A stretch of DNA of 46,405 nucleotides from Parabacteroides sp. ZJ-118 (GCF_011038785.1 NZ_JAAKDT010000024.1:1-46405), one strand, 5' to 3'; shown: positions 1 to 10,415, numbered from the stretch's first letter. The notes: generated from the letters alone by a model not told the origin. Translations and numbers: made by a program.

Positions 1-469
1 GAAAGAACTGATAGGAAAATGGGAGCCGGAACGTATGGCCAACGGAGAAACAATGCCGCAGATTATGGCCCGCGGCAAACATATCATCCTAAAAAACAGA
101 AGTAAATGGAACGAGCAGCAGAGCGCCCGCGCAGCAATCCTGTTTGAAAGATTTCCGCGACTGAAGCAGGCTTACGAACTGAGTACGCGGCTTACCGAAA
201 TATACAATAAATTGACCACGCCGGATGCCGCAAGACTGCTGCTGGCGCGATGGTACAATGACGTGGAAAACTTTGATTCCTTAGAATTCAACAGCGTTTT
301 GGAAACATTCATGAACCATAGCACAACCATCGTGAATTACTTCGAGGACAGATTGACGAATGCGTCGGCAGAATCATTCAACGCCAAAATCAAAGCTTTC
401 CGAAGCCAGTTGCGCGGTGTATGCGATGTGAAATTCTTTATGTTCAGACTTGCCACGCAATATAGTTGA
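1..469 (+). CDS. ISL3-type transposase, C-terminal part (cut by window edge)
   Basis: This is the C-terminal part of an insertion-sequence transposase. The frame is open to the first base of the window (reading from base 2), so the ATG at 35 is internal and the true start lies outside. The region around NASAESFNAKIKAFRSQLRG has the form seen at the third catalytic acidic residue of ISL3-family (DDE_Tnp_ISL3, ISAon1-like) transposases of Bacteroidetes. The family assignment rests on recall of this motif. It ends at a TGA 40 bases before the stop of the oppositely oriented mazG. I could not define the terminal inverted repeat, so the IS boundary is not known, and I cannot tell whether the element is intact. 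Confidence 0.8.
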   Translation, partial: KELIGKWEPERMANGETMPQIMARGKHIILKNRSKWNEQQSARAAILFERFPRLKQAYELSTRLTEIYNKLTTPDAARLLLARWYNDVENFDSLEFNSVLETFMNHSTTIVNYFEDRLTNASAESFNAKIKAFRSQLRGVCDVKFFMFRLATQYS

Positions 470-509
470 GAATGTCATCCCCCCCAACCGGAAAAATCCG
501 CTGAGCCCT

Positions 510-1295
510 TTATAAGCCTTTGGCCTTGGCTTCATTCCAGAGTTGATCCATTTCCTCCAAGGTCATATCTTTCAAGGAACGACCCGCTTGGATCGTGTGT
601 TCCTCCAGATAATTAAAACGGCGGATAAACTTCTGGTTCGTACGTTCCAACGCGTTGTCCGGGTTTATTTTGTACAGGCGGGCAGCGTTGATCAAGCTAA
701 AGAAGAGATCTCCGAACTCCGCTTCCGTCCGGTCTGCGTCCATCTTGTCTATCTCGGTTTTCAACTCATTAAATTCCTCTTGGACCTTATCCCATACTTG
801 ATCCCGCCGTTCCCAGTCGAAACCTACGTTACGGGCCTTCTCCTGGATGCGATGTGCTTTTACTACGGAAGGTAGGGAGGCCGGAACACCTTCCAGCACG
901 GTTTTGTTACCCCCCTTTTCTTTCAACTTGAGCTGCTCCCAGTTTTGCTCCACCTTTTGAGCGGTATCGGCGGAGGTATCTCCGAATACGTGTGGATGGC
1001 GGTAAATCAGTTTCCGGCAAAGGCTATCGCAAACATCCTTGATATCGAAAGCCTCTTTTTCCTCGCCGATCTTGGAGTAAAAGACGATGTGCAATAACAG
1101 GTCTCCCAACTCTTTTTTTATGTTTGTGTTATCTTCACGCATCAGGGCCTCGCATAATTCATAGGTTTCCTCGATCGTATTCGTGCGGAGGCTCTCGTTT
1201 GTCTGTTTACGATCCCAAGGGCATTTTACTCGTAATTCATCCAGAATGTCGAGTAATTGCCCGAAGGCTTCCATCTTCTCTTCTCTAGTTGCCAT
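510..1295 (-). CDS. mazG: Nucleoside triphosphate pyrophosphohydrolase MazG
   Basis: MazG hydrolyses (d)NTPs to NMP and pyrophosphate in the cytoplasm as a housekeeping or stress function. At 261 residues it has the two tandem MazG folds of the full-length form. The first (about residues 5-75) contains CPWDRKQT and the metal-binding pattern EETYEL with ELGDLL. The second (about 165-235) contains EEFNELKTEI and EFGDLFFSL. The ATG start puts the first domain immediately at the N-terminus, as in the family. It lies downstream of dsbD on the same strand with a hairpin between them, so it may have its own promoter or depend on read-through. Confidence 0.93.
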   Translation of the reverse strand: MATREEKMEAFGQLLDILDELRVKCPWDRKQTNESLRTNTIEETYELCEALMREDNTNIKKELGDLLLHIVFYSKIGEEKEAFDIKDVCDSLCRKLIYRHPHVFGDTSADTAQKVEQNWEQLKLKEKGGNKTVLEGVPASLPSVVKAHRIQEKARNVGFDWERRDQVWDKVQEEFNELKTEIDKMDADRTEAEFGDLFFSLINAARLYKINPDNALERTNQKFIRRFNYLEEHTIQAGRSLKDMTLEEMDQLWNEAKAKGL

Positions 1296-1325
1296 ATTAT
1301 TTACGTATTTTAGAATGATTGTAAA

Positions 1326-1356
1326 CGAAAGAGGGCAGGGTAGAACCCGGCCCTCT
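1326..1356 (-). terminator. Hairpin after dsbD, before mazG
   Basis: On the minus strand AGAGGGC (1350-1356) pairs with GCCCTCT (1330-1336), with further GGG/CCC pairing inside the loop, followed by TTTCGTTT. The U-tract is short, so termination may be partial and mazG could be reached by read-through. Confidence 0.5.
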
Positions 1357-1365
1357 GCAGGAGTT

Positions 1366-3453
1366 TTATTGTTGTGCTTTCTTGAATTCTTTCAATCCGT
1401 CTTGAAGGAACCGGATGTATTTGGAAACATCCTCATTGAATGCGTATGAAGGTCCGAGAGGCTGTCCCTCGTCATTCAACAAGATGTAGAATGGCTGGGC
1501 GTTAGAACCGAACTTGCTTCGTTGCAAATAGCTCCACTTATCACCGATCGTCTTCAACTTACGCGTCTTTCCGTTCTCTTGGATCTCGATGGGCCGCGGG
1601 AGTTTCGTCTTATCGTCTACCATGAGCGTGATTAGCACATAATCGTTTTCTAGCATTTGCTTCACCTTGGGATCCGTCCAAACGGAAGCCTCCATCTTAC
1701 GGCAGTTTACGCAGCCGAAACCGGAGAAGTCGATCATGACGGGTTTATTTACCTTCTTGGCATAAGCCATGCCGGATTCATAATCGTCGAACGCGGCGTG
1801 TACCTCGTTTTTGTATAGATTGAAATCTTGTGTATACAACGGAGGGGCGAATGCGCTGATCGCCTTTAACGGAGCGCCCCAAAGTCCCGGAACCATGTAG
1901 ATGGCGAAAGCGAAAGAGATAATTGCCATAAACAGGCGGGGAACAGATACATATTTTACTTCGCTATCATGGCTAAATCGGATCTTTCCTAACAGATAAG
2001 CGCCTAATAAGCTGAAGATCGCGATCCAAAGCACGATAAAGACCTCACGGTCCAGTAAACGCCAACCATACGCTAAGTCCGCTACGGAAAGGAACTTCAA
2101 GGCCAATGCCAACTCCAAGAAGCCCAATACGACCTTCACGGAATTCAACCATCCGCCGGATTTCGGCATACTTTGCAGCATATTCGGGAAGATGGCGAAG
2201 ACGCTGAACGGGATGGACAACGCCAAGGCGAAGCCAAACATGCCGATAGCCGGTCCTACCGCTGTACCCATAGATGCAGCCTGTACCAACAAGGTGCCGA
2301 TAATCGGACCCGTACAAGAGAAAGATACCAATACCAACGTAAACGACATAAAGAAAATACTCAACACACCGGTCGTTGAATCGGCCTTGCTATCCAATTT
2401 GCTAGTCCATGAGGCGGGTAATACCAGCTCGAAGGCCCCGAGGAAGGAGACGGCGAATACTACCAGCAACAAGAAGAACAGGATATTGAAGATCGCGTTT
2501 GTTGATAAATCATTCAATGCGCTCGCTCCGAAGATACCGGTGATCAACAAGCCCATAACCAAATAGATTACGATAATAGATAATCCATAGGTGACAGCGT
2601 CGCGAATCGCTTTCTTACGATCTTTCGTACGTTTCAGGAAGAAGCTGACCGTCATGGGGATCATCGGCCAAACGCAAGGGGTCAATAAGGCGATCAAACC
2701 ACCCAAGAAACCGGCGAAGAAGATGAATAGCCAAGAGGTATCAGCCGCGGATACCGTAGAGTCGCCGAACGATTTCAATGCGTCGATCACCGGAGACCAA
2801 AGACTCGGGCTGTCGGTTAAGCTATCGGACGCTTTGAGAGATGGCGTGGCCGGCGTCTTTTTCGCGGCAGGTTCAGGCGTATTCAACTCGCCAGCCTCTT
2901 CCGCTACGGCTTGCGTATCCGGCTGTACGACTGTGGCGTCATCTTTATCCACCTCCGTGGTCGGGCTATTCGCTGCCAGAGCTGGGTCTATATGAATACT
3001 TTTCTTATCGAAAGAGAAAGCTATTTGATCCGGGGGAAGGCAAGTCTCGTCATTACAAGCCATAAATTCCACCTCGCCTTCCGCCTTGAATTGAGCGGGA
3101 TCAGTGACTTTCAGTTTTTGAATGAACGATACCGTACCCGGATACCAACGGAGGTTCATGGCGAATTGCTCGTCGTAAACCGTGGTCGGCTTTACTGAAG
3201 GAACCGGTTGGCCTATCAGTTCAGCTCCATTCAATGTCTCGAATGTGAAAGAGGTAGATACAGGACCTCCTTCCGGCAGGTTCATGTCATACAGGTGCCA
3301 GCCTTTGTCTGCCGTGGCGGTAAAAACGATCTCTTTCTCGGGTGCGCCGCCCTTGTCGTCTAGTTTAATTTTCCACTTGACAGGCGTAAGTATTTGTGCC
3401 TGCGCTACCAGCGCCATTAGCGCCAGCATGATCGAACTGATGAGCTTTTTCAT
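1366..3453 (-). CDS. dsbD: DsbD-like thiol:disulfide interchange protein
   Basis: This inner-membrane protein moves reducing equivalents from cytoplasmic thioredoxin to periplasmic proteins. At 695 residues it has three modules. A signal peptide (MKKLISSIMLALMALVAQAQ) is followed by an N-terminal DsbD-alpha-like periplasmic domain with ACNDETCLPP. A central DsbD/CcdA membrane domain (about 240-520) has several hydrophobic helices and the cysteine positions ALLTPCVWPMIP and FSCTGPIIG. A C-terminal thioredoxin-like domain carries CVNC at about residues 581-584. Between the first two modules lies a low-complexity Ala/Thr/Pro/Ser linker (about 165-215). It is co-directional with the upstream pseudouridine synthase (21-base gap), suggesting co-transcription. 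All three redox cysteine sites are present. Confidence 0.93.
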   Translation of the reverse strand: MKKLISSIMLALMALVAQAQILTPVKWKIKLDDKGGAPEKEIVFTATADKGWHLYDMNLPEGGPVSTSFTFETLNGAELIGQPVPSVKPTTVYDEQFAMNLRWYPGTVSFIQKLKVTDPAQFKAEGEVEFMACNDETCLPPDQIAFSFDKKSIHIDPALAANSPTTEVDKDDATVVQPDTQAVAEEAGELNTPEPAAKKTPATPSLKASDSLTDSPSLWSPVIDALKSFGDSTVSAADTSWLFIFFAGFLGGLIALLTPCVWPMIPMTVSFFLKRTKDRKKAIRDAVTYGLSIIVIYLVMGLLITGIFGASALNDLSTNAIFNILFFLLLVVFAVSFLGAFELVLPASWTSKLDSKADSTTGVLSIFFMSFTLVLVSFSCTGPIIGTLLVQAASMGTAVGPAIGMFGFALALSIPFSVFAIFPNMLQSMPKSGGWLNSVKVVLGFLELALALKFLSVADLAYGWRLLDREVFIVLWIAIFSLLGAYLLGKIRFSHDSEVKYVSVPRLFMAIISFAFAIYMVPGLWGAPLKAISAFAPPLYTQDFNLYKNEVHAAFDDYESGMAYAKKVNKPVMIDFSGFGCVNCRKMEASVWTDPKVKQMLENDYVLITLMVDDKTKLPRPIEIQENGKTRKLKTIGDKWSYLQRSKFGSNAQPFYILLNDEGQPLGPSYAFNEDVSKYIRFLQDGLKEFKKAQQ

Positions 3454-3474
3454 TTTTTGTCCTTATATTGATAG

Positions 3475-4389
3475 TTACTTTGCTGTAGATGTGAATTTCT
3501 CCGGGATCCGTGTCTCGAAGCGCATCTCCTCGCCTGTTACCGGATGGATGAAACAGAGCCTGCGGGCATGGAGCATCAAGCGTCCGGCGGGACTTGTCTC
3601 CGCCCCGTATTTAGCGTCTCCGGCTATCGGATGGCCGATGGACTGCATCTGCGCGCGGATTTGGTTCTTGCGTCCTGTCTCCAGATCGAGTTCCACGAGC
3701 GAATAACGATTGTTCGTTTGCAACAGGCGGTAGCGTGTGATCGCTTCCTTCCCGTCACCATCTCGTGTTACGTACACTTGCATATGCTTGTTCTCCACGA
3801 GGTTGGATACGATCAAATCCGTGTCTTTCTCCGGTCGTCCCTCTATCACGGCCACGTAGGTCCGTTGCGTGATGGCCTCGCTCCAGTGGGACTGTAGTTG
3901 CTCTTTCACCTTCTGGTTCTTGGCGAACATCATGATACCCGATGTGTCTCGGTCCAGACGGTGCAAGACGAATATCTTGTTGCGCGGGTCACATGCTTTC
4001 ACGTAATCGCTCAGTATACGGTAGGCCGTACGCTCCTTGATACGATCGGTAGATACGGATAGCAAACCTTCCCGTTTGTTGATCACGATGAGGTCGTCGT
4101 CTTCCCAGACAATTCTAAGTAACGGATTGTCGAACTCAACCTTTCCTCTTCCATAGTTGATCCCGACCGTGTCGTTAGGGTTTAGCGGGGTATCGAACTG
4201 CCGGGTGACCTTCCCGTTTACCGAGATCTGCCCCCTGCTCAGTAATCCTTTCACTGATGAACGGCTCTGATCTTTCAATAACTCGAACAGGAAGGGTAGC
4301 AAAGTGTCACTTTCTTTGACCATTACCCGTCGTTCTTTAGAGGACTTATGTCGATTATCCCCCCCCTTATACTCCGATCGCTTTCTCAT
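3475..4389 (-). CDS. RluA-family RNA pseudouridine synthase
   Basis: It isomerises specific uridines in rRNA or tRNA to pseudouridine. The 304-residue protein has an N-terminal S4-like RNA-binding region (about 25-85, with GLLSRGQISVNGKV) and an RluA catalytic domain holding the signature HRLDRDTSGIMMFAKN, whose Asp is the catalytic nucleophile. LETGRKNQIRAQMQSIGHP is the second family signature. The first 22 residues are basic and Lys/Arg-rich (RKRSEYKGGDNRHKSSKERR); an alternative start at the Met of MVKESDTLLPFL would remove them and place the S4 domain at the N-terminus. Which of RluC/RluD/RluA it matches cannot be decided here. Confidence 0.88.
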   Translation of the reverse strand: MRKRSEYKGGDNRHKSSKERRVMVKESDTLLPFLFELLKDQSRSSVKGLLSRGQISVNGKVTRQFDTPLNPNDTVGINYGRGKVEFDNPLLRIVWEDDDLIVINKREGLLSVSTDRIKERTAYRILSDYVKACDPRNKIFVLHRLDRDTSGIMMFAKNQKVKEQLQSHWSEAITQRTYVAVIEGRPEKDTDLIVSNLVENKHMQVYVTRDGDGKEAITRYRLLQTNNRYSLVELDLETGRKNQIRAQMQSIGHPIAGDAKYGAETSPAGRLMLHARRLCFIHPVTGEEMRFETRIPEKFTSTAK

Positions 4390-4540
4390 ATCTATTTTTT
4401 ATCGTGCGCGAAGATACTGGCATTTACGCAAAGCTGCAATAGCGAGGAATAGAAAAACCGTTATAAATAGTTGGCTTGTCAATAGGAATAAACCTTCAGA
4501 TCCCCGGATGTGAAAGTCGTTGCAGGTAACTCTATTTTCA

Positions 4541-4624
4541 AAATCACGACGTGGTCTGTATAACCCATGTCATGATCCGTACAAACCACGACGTGGTCTT
4601 TACAAACCATGCCGTGGTTTATGG
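4541..4624. repeat. Tandem repeat, 4 units of 21 bp, between rluA-like gene and valS
   Basis: Four head-to-tail units of exactly 21 bases lie at 4541-4561, 4562-4582, 4583-4603 and 4604-4624. The third is AAACCACGACGTGGTCTTTA plus C. Units 1, 3 and 4 share CACGACGTGGT or CATGCCGTGGT, so each contains a small palindrome (CCACGACGTGG or similar); unit 2 is diverged (CATGTCATGATCC). The array sits in the 367-base divergent gap between the starts of the pseudouridine synthase and valS, which otherwise holds only presumed promoter sequence (for example TACTTTCG at 4709-4716). No ORF covers it convincingly. Confidence 0.85.
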
Positions 4625-4756
4625 AATAACGGCCTGTCCGAGAGGACATGCCGATTGTCTCGATCGACTATATTTTCCGATGCCCAGCGTTTTTGTCTAT
4701 ATTTTTTGTACTTTCGCGGATCGAGAAATGTGTAAAGACTAATTCGTTATAAGAAC

Positions 4757-7378
4757 ATGGAAATCGCTAGTAAGTACAATCCCGCTGAAGTAGAGGGGAA
4801 GTGGTATCAGTATTGGTTGGATAACGGCTTCTTTAAGTCGAAGCCGGACGGCCGCGAGTCGTATACGATTGTAATCCCGCCCCCCAACGTCACCGGCGTA
4901 TTGCACATGGGACATATGCTTAACAATACGATCCAAGATATCTTGATCCGCCGTGCCCGTATGCTGGGGAAGAACGCATGTTGGGTACCGGGTACGGACC
5001 ATGCTTCGATCGCTACGGAGGCGAAGGTCGTGAATCGTCTGGCCGGGCAAGGAATCAAGAAAACCGATCTGACTCGCGACGAGTTCCTGCGGCACGCTTG
5101 GGAATGGAAAGAAGAGCATGGCGGTATCATCTTGAAGCAGCTTCGTAAACTGGGCGCTTCCTGCGATTGGGATCGTACGGCGTTCACGATGGACGAGAAA
5201 CGTTCGGAGAGCGTTATCAAGGTTTTCGTCGATCTATACGAGAAAGGGTTGATTTACCGGGGGGTCCGCATGGTGAATTGGGACCCGAAGGCGTTGACGG
5301 CCCTGTCCGACGAGGAGGTTATCTACAAGGAAGAGCATAGCAAGCTGTACTACCTCCGCTATAAGATCGTAGGCGAGGAGGGATATGCCATTGTTGCCAC
5401 GACCCGTCCGGAGACGATTATGGGAGATACGGCGATGTGTATCAACCCGAACGACCCGAAGAACCAACATCTGAAAGGAAAGAAAGTGATCGTTCCGCTG
5501 GTAGGCCGCGAGATTCCGGTGATCGAGGATGACTACGTAGATATAGCGTTTGGTACGGGCTGTTTGAAAGTGACTCCGGCACACGATGTAAACGACTATA
5601 TGCTTGGCGAGAAATATAATTTGCCGTCTATCGATATATTCAACGATAACGGCACGCTGAGCGAGGCGGCCGGTCTCTATGTGGGCATGGATCGTTTCGA
5701 CGTCCGCGAGCAAATCGAGGAAGACCTGCGTAACGCCGGCCTTTTGGAGAAGGTAGAGGCTTACGACAACAAGGTGGGTTTCTCGGAGCGTACGAACGTG
5801 CCTATCGAACCGAAATTATCCATGCAATGGTTCTTGAAGATGGAGCATCTGGCTCAGATCGCCTTGGAGCCGGTCCTGAAGGATGAGATCAAGTTCTATC
5901 CGTCGAAGTTCAAGAATACCTACCGTCACTGGATGGAGAATATCAAGGACTGGTGTATCAGCCGTCAGCTTTGGTGGGGACATCGTATCCCGGCCTATTA
6001 CTTGCCGGAAGGCGGTTACGTAGTAGCCGAGACGGTAGAGAAGGCCGTGGAACTGGCAAAAGAAAAATGCGGTAACCCGCATCTGACGGTATCCGATTTG
6101 CGTCAGGACGAGGACGTATTGGATACTTGGTTCTCCTCTTGGCTGTGGCCGATCTCCCTGTTCGACGGTATCAATAACCCGGATAACGAGGAAATCAATT
6201 ATTACTATCCGACCGGCGATTTGATAACCGCACCGGATATCATCTTCTTCTGGGTAGCCCGTATGATTATGGCCGGTTATGAGTACAGAGGGAAAATGCC
6301 GTTCAAGAACGTCTACTTTACGGGTATCGTTCGCGATAAGCTGGGACGTAAGATGTCTAAATCTTTAGGAAACTCTCCCGATCCGTTGCGATTGATCGAG
6401 CAATACGGTGCGGACGGTGTACGTATGGGCTTGATGCTCGCGGCTCCTGCCGGAAATGATATTCCTTTCGATGATGCTTTGTGCGAGCAAGGACGTAACT
6501 TCAATAATAAGATCTGGAACGCTTTCCGATTGGTGAAGGGCTGGACGGTAGACGATACGATCGCTCAGCCGGAGGCTTCCGCGATCGCCGTGAAATGGTT
6601 CAGGGCGCAGTTGGACAAGACGATCGCCGAGGTAGACGACTCTTTCGGTAAATATCGTCTGAGCGAAGCGATGATGGCGGTGTATAAGTTATTCTGGGAT
6701 GAATTCTCCTCCTGGTATCTGGAGATGGTAAAACCCGGGTATCAGCAGCCGATCGACAGGATCACTTACGAGGCTACGCTAGGTTTCTTCGATGCCTTGC
6801 TTCGTTTGCTTCATCCTTTCATGCCGTTTATTACCGAGGAATTATGGCAAGCCCTCGAGCCTCGCGAGGAAGGTGAGAGCCTGATGGTCGCCGAAATGCC
6901 GAAGGCTGCTGTCGTGGATAACGCTTACTTGGATGCTTTCGAGATCGTGAAAGCGGTCGTTGGCGGTGTCCGCACCATTCGTCTGCAAAAGAATGTACCG
7001 AATAAAGACGCATTGGAATTACAGATCGCGGGTGAGCACAAGGAGGAGTTCAACGCCGTGATCGTCAAGATGTGTAACCTCTCTTCCATCTCCAAGGTAG
7101 AGGAGAAATCGGCCGGCGCCGTATCGTTCTTGGTCCGTACGACTGAATATGCCGTACCTTTGGGCAATCTGATCAATGTGGAAGAAGAGTTGGCTAAGCT
7201 TCAGGAGGAATTGAAATACCAAAAAGGTTTCTTGGCCTCTGTCATGAAGAAATTAGGCAATGAGAATTTCGTAAGCAAGGCCCCGGCGAAGGTAATCGAG
7301 ATGGAGAAGAAAAAGCAAGCCGATGCCGAATCGAAGATTAAGTCTATCGAGGAAAGTATCGCCGCCTTGACAAAATAA
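4757..7378 (+). CDS. valS: Valyl-tRNA synthetase
   Basis: ValRS charges tRNA-Val with valine and edits misactivated threonine. The 873-residue protein is full length. It starts with [20 protein letters not shown] and has the class I HIGH-like motif HMGH in [16 protein letters not shown], an inserted editing domain (about residues 180-330, with [13 protein letters not shown]), and the KMSKS loop in [15 protein letters not shown]. An anticodon-binding domain follows. A C-terminal coiled coil (from about 805, [19 protein letters not shown]) is the tRNA-binding arm found in bacterial ValRS. It appears to be monocistronic, with a strong terminator 40 bases downstream. Confidence 0.98.
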   Translation: MEIASKYNPAEVEGKWYQYWLDNGFFKSKPDGRESYTIVIPPPNVTGVLHMGHMLNNTIQDILIRRARMLGKNACWVPGTDHASIATEAKVVNRLAGQGIKKTDLTRDEFLRHAWEWKEEHGGIILKQLRKLGASCDWDRTAFTMDEKRSESVIKVFVDLYEKGLIYRGVRMVNWDPKALTALSDEEVIYKEEHSKLYYLRYKIVGEEGYAIVATTRPETIMGDTAMCINPNDPKNQHLKGKKVIVPLVGREIPVIEDDYVDIAFGTGCLKVTPAHDVNDYMLGEKYNLPSIDIFNDNGTLSEAAGLYVGMDRFDVREQIEEDLRNAGLLEKVEAYDNKVGFSERTNVPIEPKLSMQWFLKMEHLAQIALEPVLKDEIKFYPSKFKNTYRHWMENIKDWCISRQLWWGHRIPAYYLPEGGYVVAETVEKAVELAKEKCGNPHLTVSDLRQDEDVLDTWFSSWLWPISLFDGINNPDNEEINYYYPTGDLITAPDIIFFWVARMIMAGYEYRGKMPFKNVYFTGIVRDKLGRKMSKSLGNSPDPLRLIEQYGADGVRMGLMLAAPAGNDIPFDDALCEQGRNFNNKIWNAFRLVKGWTVDDTIAQPEASAIAVKWFRAQLDKTIAEVDDSFGKYRLSEAMMAVYKLFWDEFSSWYLEMVKPGYQQPIDRITYEATLGFFDALLRLLHPFMPFITEELWQALEPREEGESLMVAEMPKAAVVDNAYLDAFEIVKAVVGGVRTIRLQKNVPNKDALELQIAGEHKEEFNAVIVKMCNLSSISKVEEKSAGAVSFLVRTTEYAVPLGNLINVEEELAKLQEELKYQKGFLASVMKKLGNENFVSKAPAKVIEMEKKKQADAESKIKSIEESIAALTK

Positions 7379-7416
7379 AGAGAACTGCCGTTCCTTTGAG
7401 AGAAGAGCCTGTGTCA

Positions 7417-7442
7417 GCCTCTCCGGCTGATAGAGGCTTTTT
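7417..7442 (+). terminator. Rho-independent terminator after valS
   Basis: GCCTCT (7417-7422) pairs with AGAGGC (7432-7437), followed directly by TTTTTG. The position just after valS and the U-tract make this a conventional terminator. Confidence 0.85.
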
Positions 7443-7559
7443 GTTATAAAGTTGAAAAGTCTTGTTAAACTTGTCCATGGTGATATATAGGTATTTAAAT
7501 TTTTATTAACTTGCCAAGCATTAGATAATAGATAGGTGTATTAATTCCTCAAGGTATAT

Positions 7560-9530
7560 ATGAAGAAACTGTTGTTTATTGGTTGTTGGACGTTGATTTT
7601 TACGTTGCTTATTTCGGGTGGGGCGAAGGGCGACACGTTTGTCGATAGCCTACGAAGAGAGATCGAGGTTTTGCCGGATAGTAGTAAACTAATACGCTTG
7701 AACGAATTGCTTTTTGCCAATACGCACGACAAGGTATATAAAGTATACGCGGATTTGCTGCTGGAAGAAGCGGAGAGACAGCATGACGATTTTTACAGGG
7801 CAAATGCGTTGATGTTCTTGATGCGTTATTACTACGCGAAAGATCCGGATAGCCTACGTGTATATCTGAAAATAGCGGAACCTCTTTTCATCGCAGCGAA
7901 CCGGATCGAGGAATTATGTAGGGTGAAGGGATGGAATATCTATTCTTTAGTGAATGAAGGGATGCGGGATTTGGTAATCCCGGAGGTGGACAGCTTGAGG
8001 AACCTCGCGATCCGTTTTAACTATCCGGATGGGGTGGATATGGCAAACCAGGCTTTGGCGAGTTACTATTTTAGCATAGGATTGGTTAAGGAGGGCATTC
8101 GATTAAGCCGGGAGGTCTTATCCGACATGGAGGAACGTAATGTCCCTACGATGCGTTGGTATTACGTGTTACGACTGTTGCTTACGCGGGATTTGAACCC
8201 GGAGTATTTGCATAAATTGGATTCTTGCATACAATCGTGCGAAAGAAAAGGTATCACTCAATTGGACGCGGAACATACGATCGCTTTTTTAAAAGAACGC
8301 TATCATTTTTTCTCGGCGCAGTATTATGTGAAGAAAAAAGATGCTACCTTGGCTTATCCGCACCTGTTGAAGATGGAGGATATCAAAAAGAAGAATAATC
8401 TGAATGCCGAGCAACTTCAGCCTAAATTTGTTTGGATGAATTATTACACTTTAGTGGGGAAATATGAGGAGGCTTTGGATTTAGCGAACAGATTGGGACA
8501 GGAGCTCTCGGATAAGAAGCGCATCAGGGATTGGATCATCGTGGAGACTTTGAAGGCGGATATCTATTATAAGCTTGGAAGAGGGATGGAATCGGCCACG
8601 GCTTACAAAGATGCCAAAAGAGTGAACGATTCGATCATGCAGGTAAAATATTATGAGGATCTGGCGATGTTGAGAACCCAACGGGACATGGAAAAACTAG
8701 AGGTACAAAAAGAGAAACTGGAGCTGGAGGCGGAAAGGTCACATGTTCGTCTCATAAAGCTTGGAGGGGGACTTCTCTTGGTAGCGCTTCTTTGTGTGGG
8801 CTTGGGTATAATCGCCTATACCCGTCATCGCACGGGGATACGATTAAGGATCGCGAAAGAGAAAGCGGAGGAGGCCGATCATCTGAAGTCCGCGTTCTTG
8901 GCAAACATGAATCATGAGATCCGGACGCCATTGAACGCCATCGTCGGATTCTCGCAAGTAATCGCTGATGAGGAAGACGCGGAAACTCGTCATGAGCTTT
9001 CCAATATCATACAGAGTAATAATGAATTGTTGCAACGCTTGATAGAAGACGTATTGGATATATCGAAAATCGAGTCGAATATGTTGACTTTCGTTCTGGC
9101 AAATCATGAGATGAAGGATTTGATGAAAGATATCTATAGCATAATTTTATTGCGCATGCCGGAAAATGTAGAACTTCGGTTGGCTGATTGCCAACCATTT
9201 ACGCTTTATACCGATCGGGGGCGATTGACACAGGTCCTCACTAATTTATTGACGAATGCTATCAAGCACACGAAAAAAGGCTATATTTGTTTCGGATATG
9301 ACGTGACTGCGAAGGAAATTCGTTTTTATGTGACGGATACAGGCGAAGGAATCCCGAGCGACCAATTGGAACGGGTTTTCGATCGTTTTGTCAAGTTGAC
9401 GGAATGGACCAAAGGAGTCGGGTTGGGATTGGCGATCTCGAAGGGGCTGGTTACAAAGCTCGGCGGTCGTATAGAGGTGACTTCCACGCAAGGGGTAGGT
9501 TCTACCTTTAGCGTTATTTTCCCAAGATAA
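7560..9530 (+). CDS. TPR-type membrane sensor histidine kinase
   Basis: A 656-residue two-component sensor kinase. After a signal peptide (MKKLLFIGCWTLIFTLLISG) the first about 370 residues are helical repeats of TPR type, probably periplasmic. A charged coiled-coil segment follows (about 370-395, KLEVQKEKLELEAERSHVR), then one transmembrane helix (about 400-422). The cytoplasmic part has HisKA with the phospho-accepting His at about residue 452 (NMNHEIRTPLNAIVGFSQ) and an HATPase domain with TNLLTNAIKH, DTGEGIP and GVGLGLAISKGL. There is no receiver or DNA-binding domain and no response regulator next to it, so its partner is elsewhere. The signal sensed is not evident. Confidence 0.92.
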   Translation: MKKLLFIGCWTLIFTLLISGGAKGDTFVDSLRREIEVLPDSSKLIRLNELLFANTHDKVYKVYADLLLEEAERQHDDFYRANALMFLMRYYYAKDPDSLRVYLKIAEPLFIAANRIEELCRVKGWNIYSLVNEGMRDLVIPEVDSLRNLAIRFNYPDGVDMANQALASYYFSIGLVKEGIRLSREVLSDMEERNVPTMRWYYVLRLLLTRDLNPEYLHKLDSCIQSCERKGITQLDAEHTIAFLKERYHFFSAQYYVKKKDATLAYPHLLKMEDIKKKNNLNAEQLQPKFVWMNYYTLVGKYEEALDLANRLGQELSDKKRIRDWIIVETLKADIYYKLGRGMESATAYKDAKRVNDSIMQVKYYEDLAMLRTQRDMEKLEVQKEKLELEAERSHVRLIKLGGGLLLVALLCVGLGIIAYTRHRTGIRLRIAKEKAEEADHLKSAFLANMNHEIRTPLNAIVGFSQVIADEEDAETRHELSNIIQSNNELLQRLIEDVLDISKIESNMLTFVLANHEMKDLMKDIYSIILLRMPENVELRLADCQPFTLYTDRGRLTQVLTNLLTNAIKHTKKGYICFGYDVTAKEIRFYVTDTGEGIPSDQLERVFDRFVKLTEWTKGVGLGLAISKGLVTKLGGRIEVTSTQGVGSTFSVIFPR

Positions 9531-9560
9531 ACAGCATACATCATATAGGATAGTATAAAT

Positions 9561-10415
9561 ATGAAACACTCAAGACGTATATTTTTTAAGCAAGGAGTGG
9601 CGGGTGCCCTTTTATTGGGCTCCTCCGCGATTGTCCGGGCCACTTTGCCGGATCCTGTAAAACCAAAGGCTCCGAAGGCCGCGAACCCGTTCCACCTGGG
9701 AATGGCGGGATATACTTTCGTTAATTTTGATTTAGATACAACGTTGAAGACGTTGGAACGATTGGATATCCATTACCTTTGTATCAAGGATTTCCATTTG
9801 CCGCTGAATAGTACGGATGAGCAGATCAAGGCTTTTCATGATAAATGCGCGGCCCGTAAAGTGACGGGATATGCCGTAGGTCCTATTTACATGAAGAGCG
9901 AGGAAGAGATAGACCGTGCGTTTGATTACGCGAAGCGGGTGGGAGTGAGATTGATCGTCGGTGTCCCGAATTACGAGTTATTACCGTATGTGGATAAGAA
10001 GGTGAAGGAATATGATTTCCATTACGCCATCCACTTACACGGTCCTGATATCAAGACGTATCCCGATGCTACGGACGTTTGGGAGCATACGAAGGATTTA
10101 GACCCTCGTATCGGTATGTGTCTGGATGTCGGGCATGATTTGCGAAACGGCTGTGATCCTGTGGCCGACTTGAAGAAATACCATACCCGGGTGTTTGATA
10201 TGCATATCAAGGACGTGACGGATTCTTCGAAGGCGGGAGTCGGGATCGAGATCGGTCGCGGAAAGATCGACTTCCCCGCGCTGATCCGTATGATGCGGGA
10301 AGTTAATTACACGGGAATGTGTAGCTTGGAATACGAGAAAGACATGAAAGACCCATTCTTGGGGATCGCGGAGTCTATCGGCTATTTCAAGGCTGTGAGT
10401 GATTTGATAAGATGA
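9561..10415 (+). CDS. Exported sugar phosphate isomerase/epimerase-like TIM-barrel protein
   Basis: A 284-residue xylose-isomerase-like TIM-barrel protein. The N-terminus SRRIFFKQGVAGALLLGSS has the twin arginine and hydrophobic stretch of a Tat signal, so the folded, probably metal-loaded protein should be exported. The barrel begins at FHLGMAGYTFVNFD and contains residues typical of metal sites in the family: HLHGPD, CLDVGHD, DMHIKD and SLEYEKD. The substrate is not predictable. It overlaps the following DUF6340 lipoprotein gene by 4 bases (ATGA), so the two are co-translated and both act in the envelope. A second exported protein of the same fold is at 26271-27209. Confidence 0.85.
   Translation: MKHSRRIFFKQGVAGALLLGSSAIVRATLPDPVKPKAPKAANPFHLGMAGYTFVNFDLDTTLKTLERLDIHYLCIKDFHLPLNSTDEQIKAFHDKCAARKVTGYAVGPIYMKSEEEIDRAFDYAKRVGVRLIVGVPNYELLPYVDKKVKEYDFHYAIHLHGPDIKTYPDATDVWEHTKDLDPRIGMCLDVGHDLRNGCDPVADLKKYHTRVFDMHIKDVTDSSKAGVGIEIGRGKIDFPALIRMMREVNYTGMCSLEYEKDMKDPFLGIAESIGYFKAVSDLIR

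Noticed and set aside
4541-4624. CRISPR array
   Set aside because: Units follow each other directly with no variable spacers, there are only four, and no cas genes are present. The same holds for the arrays at 17803, 22461 and 31170.
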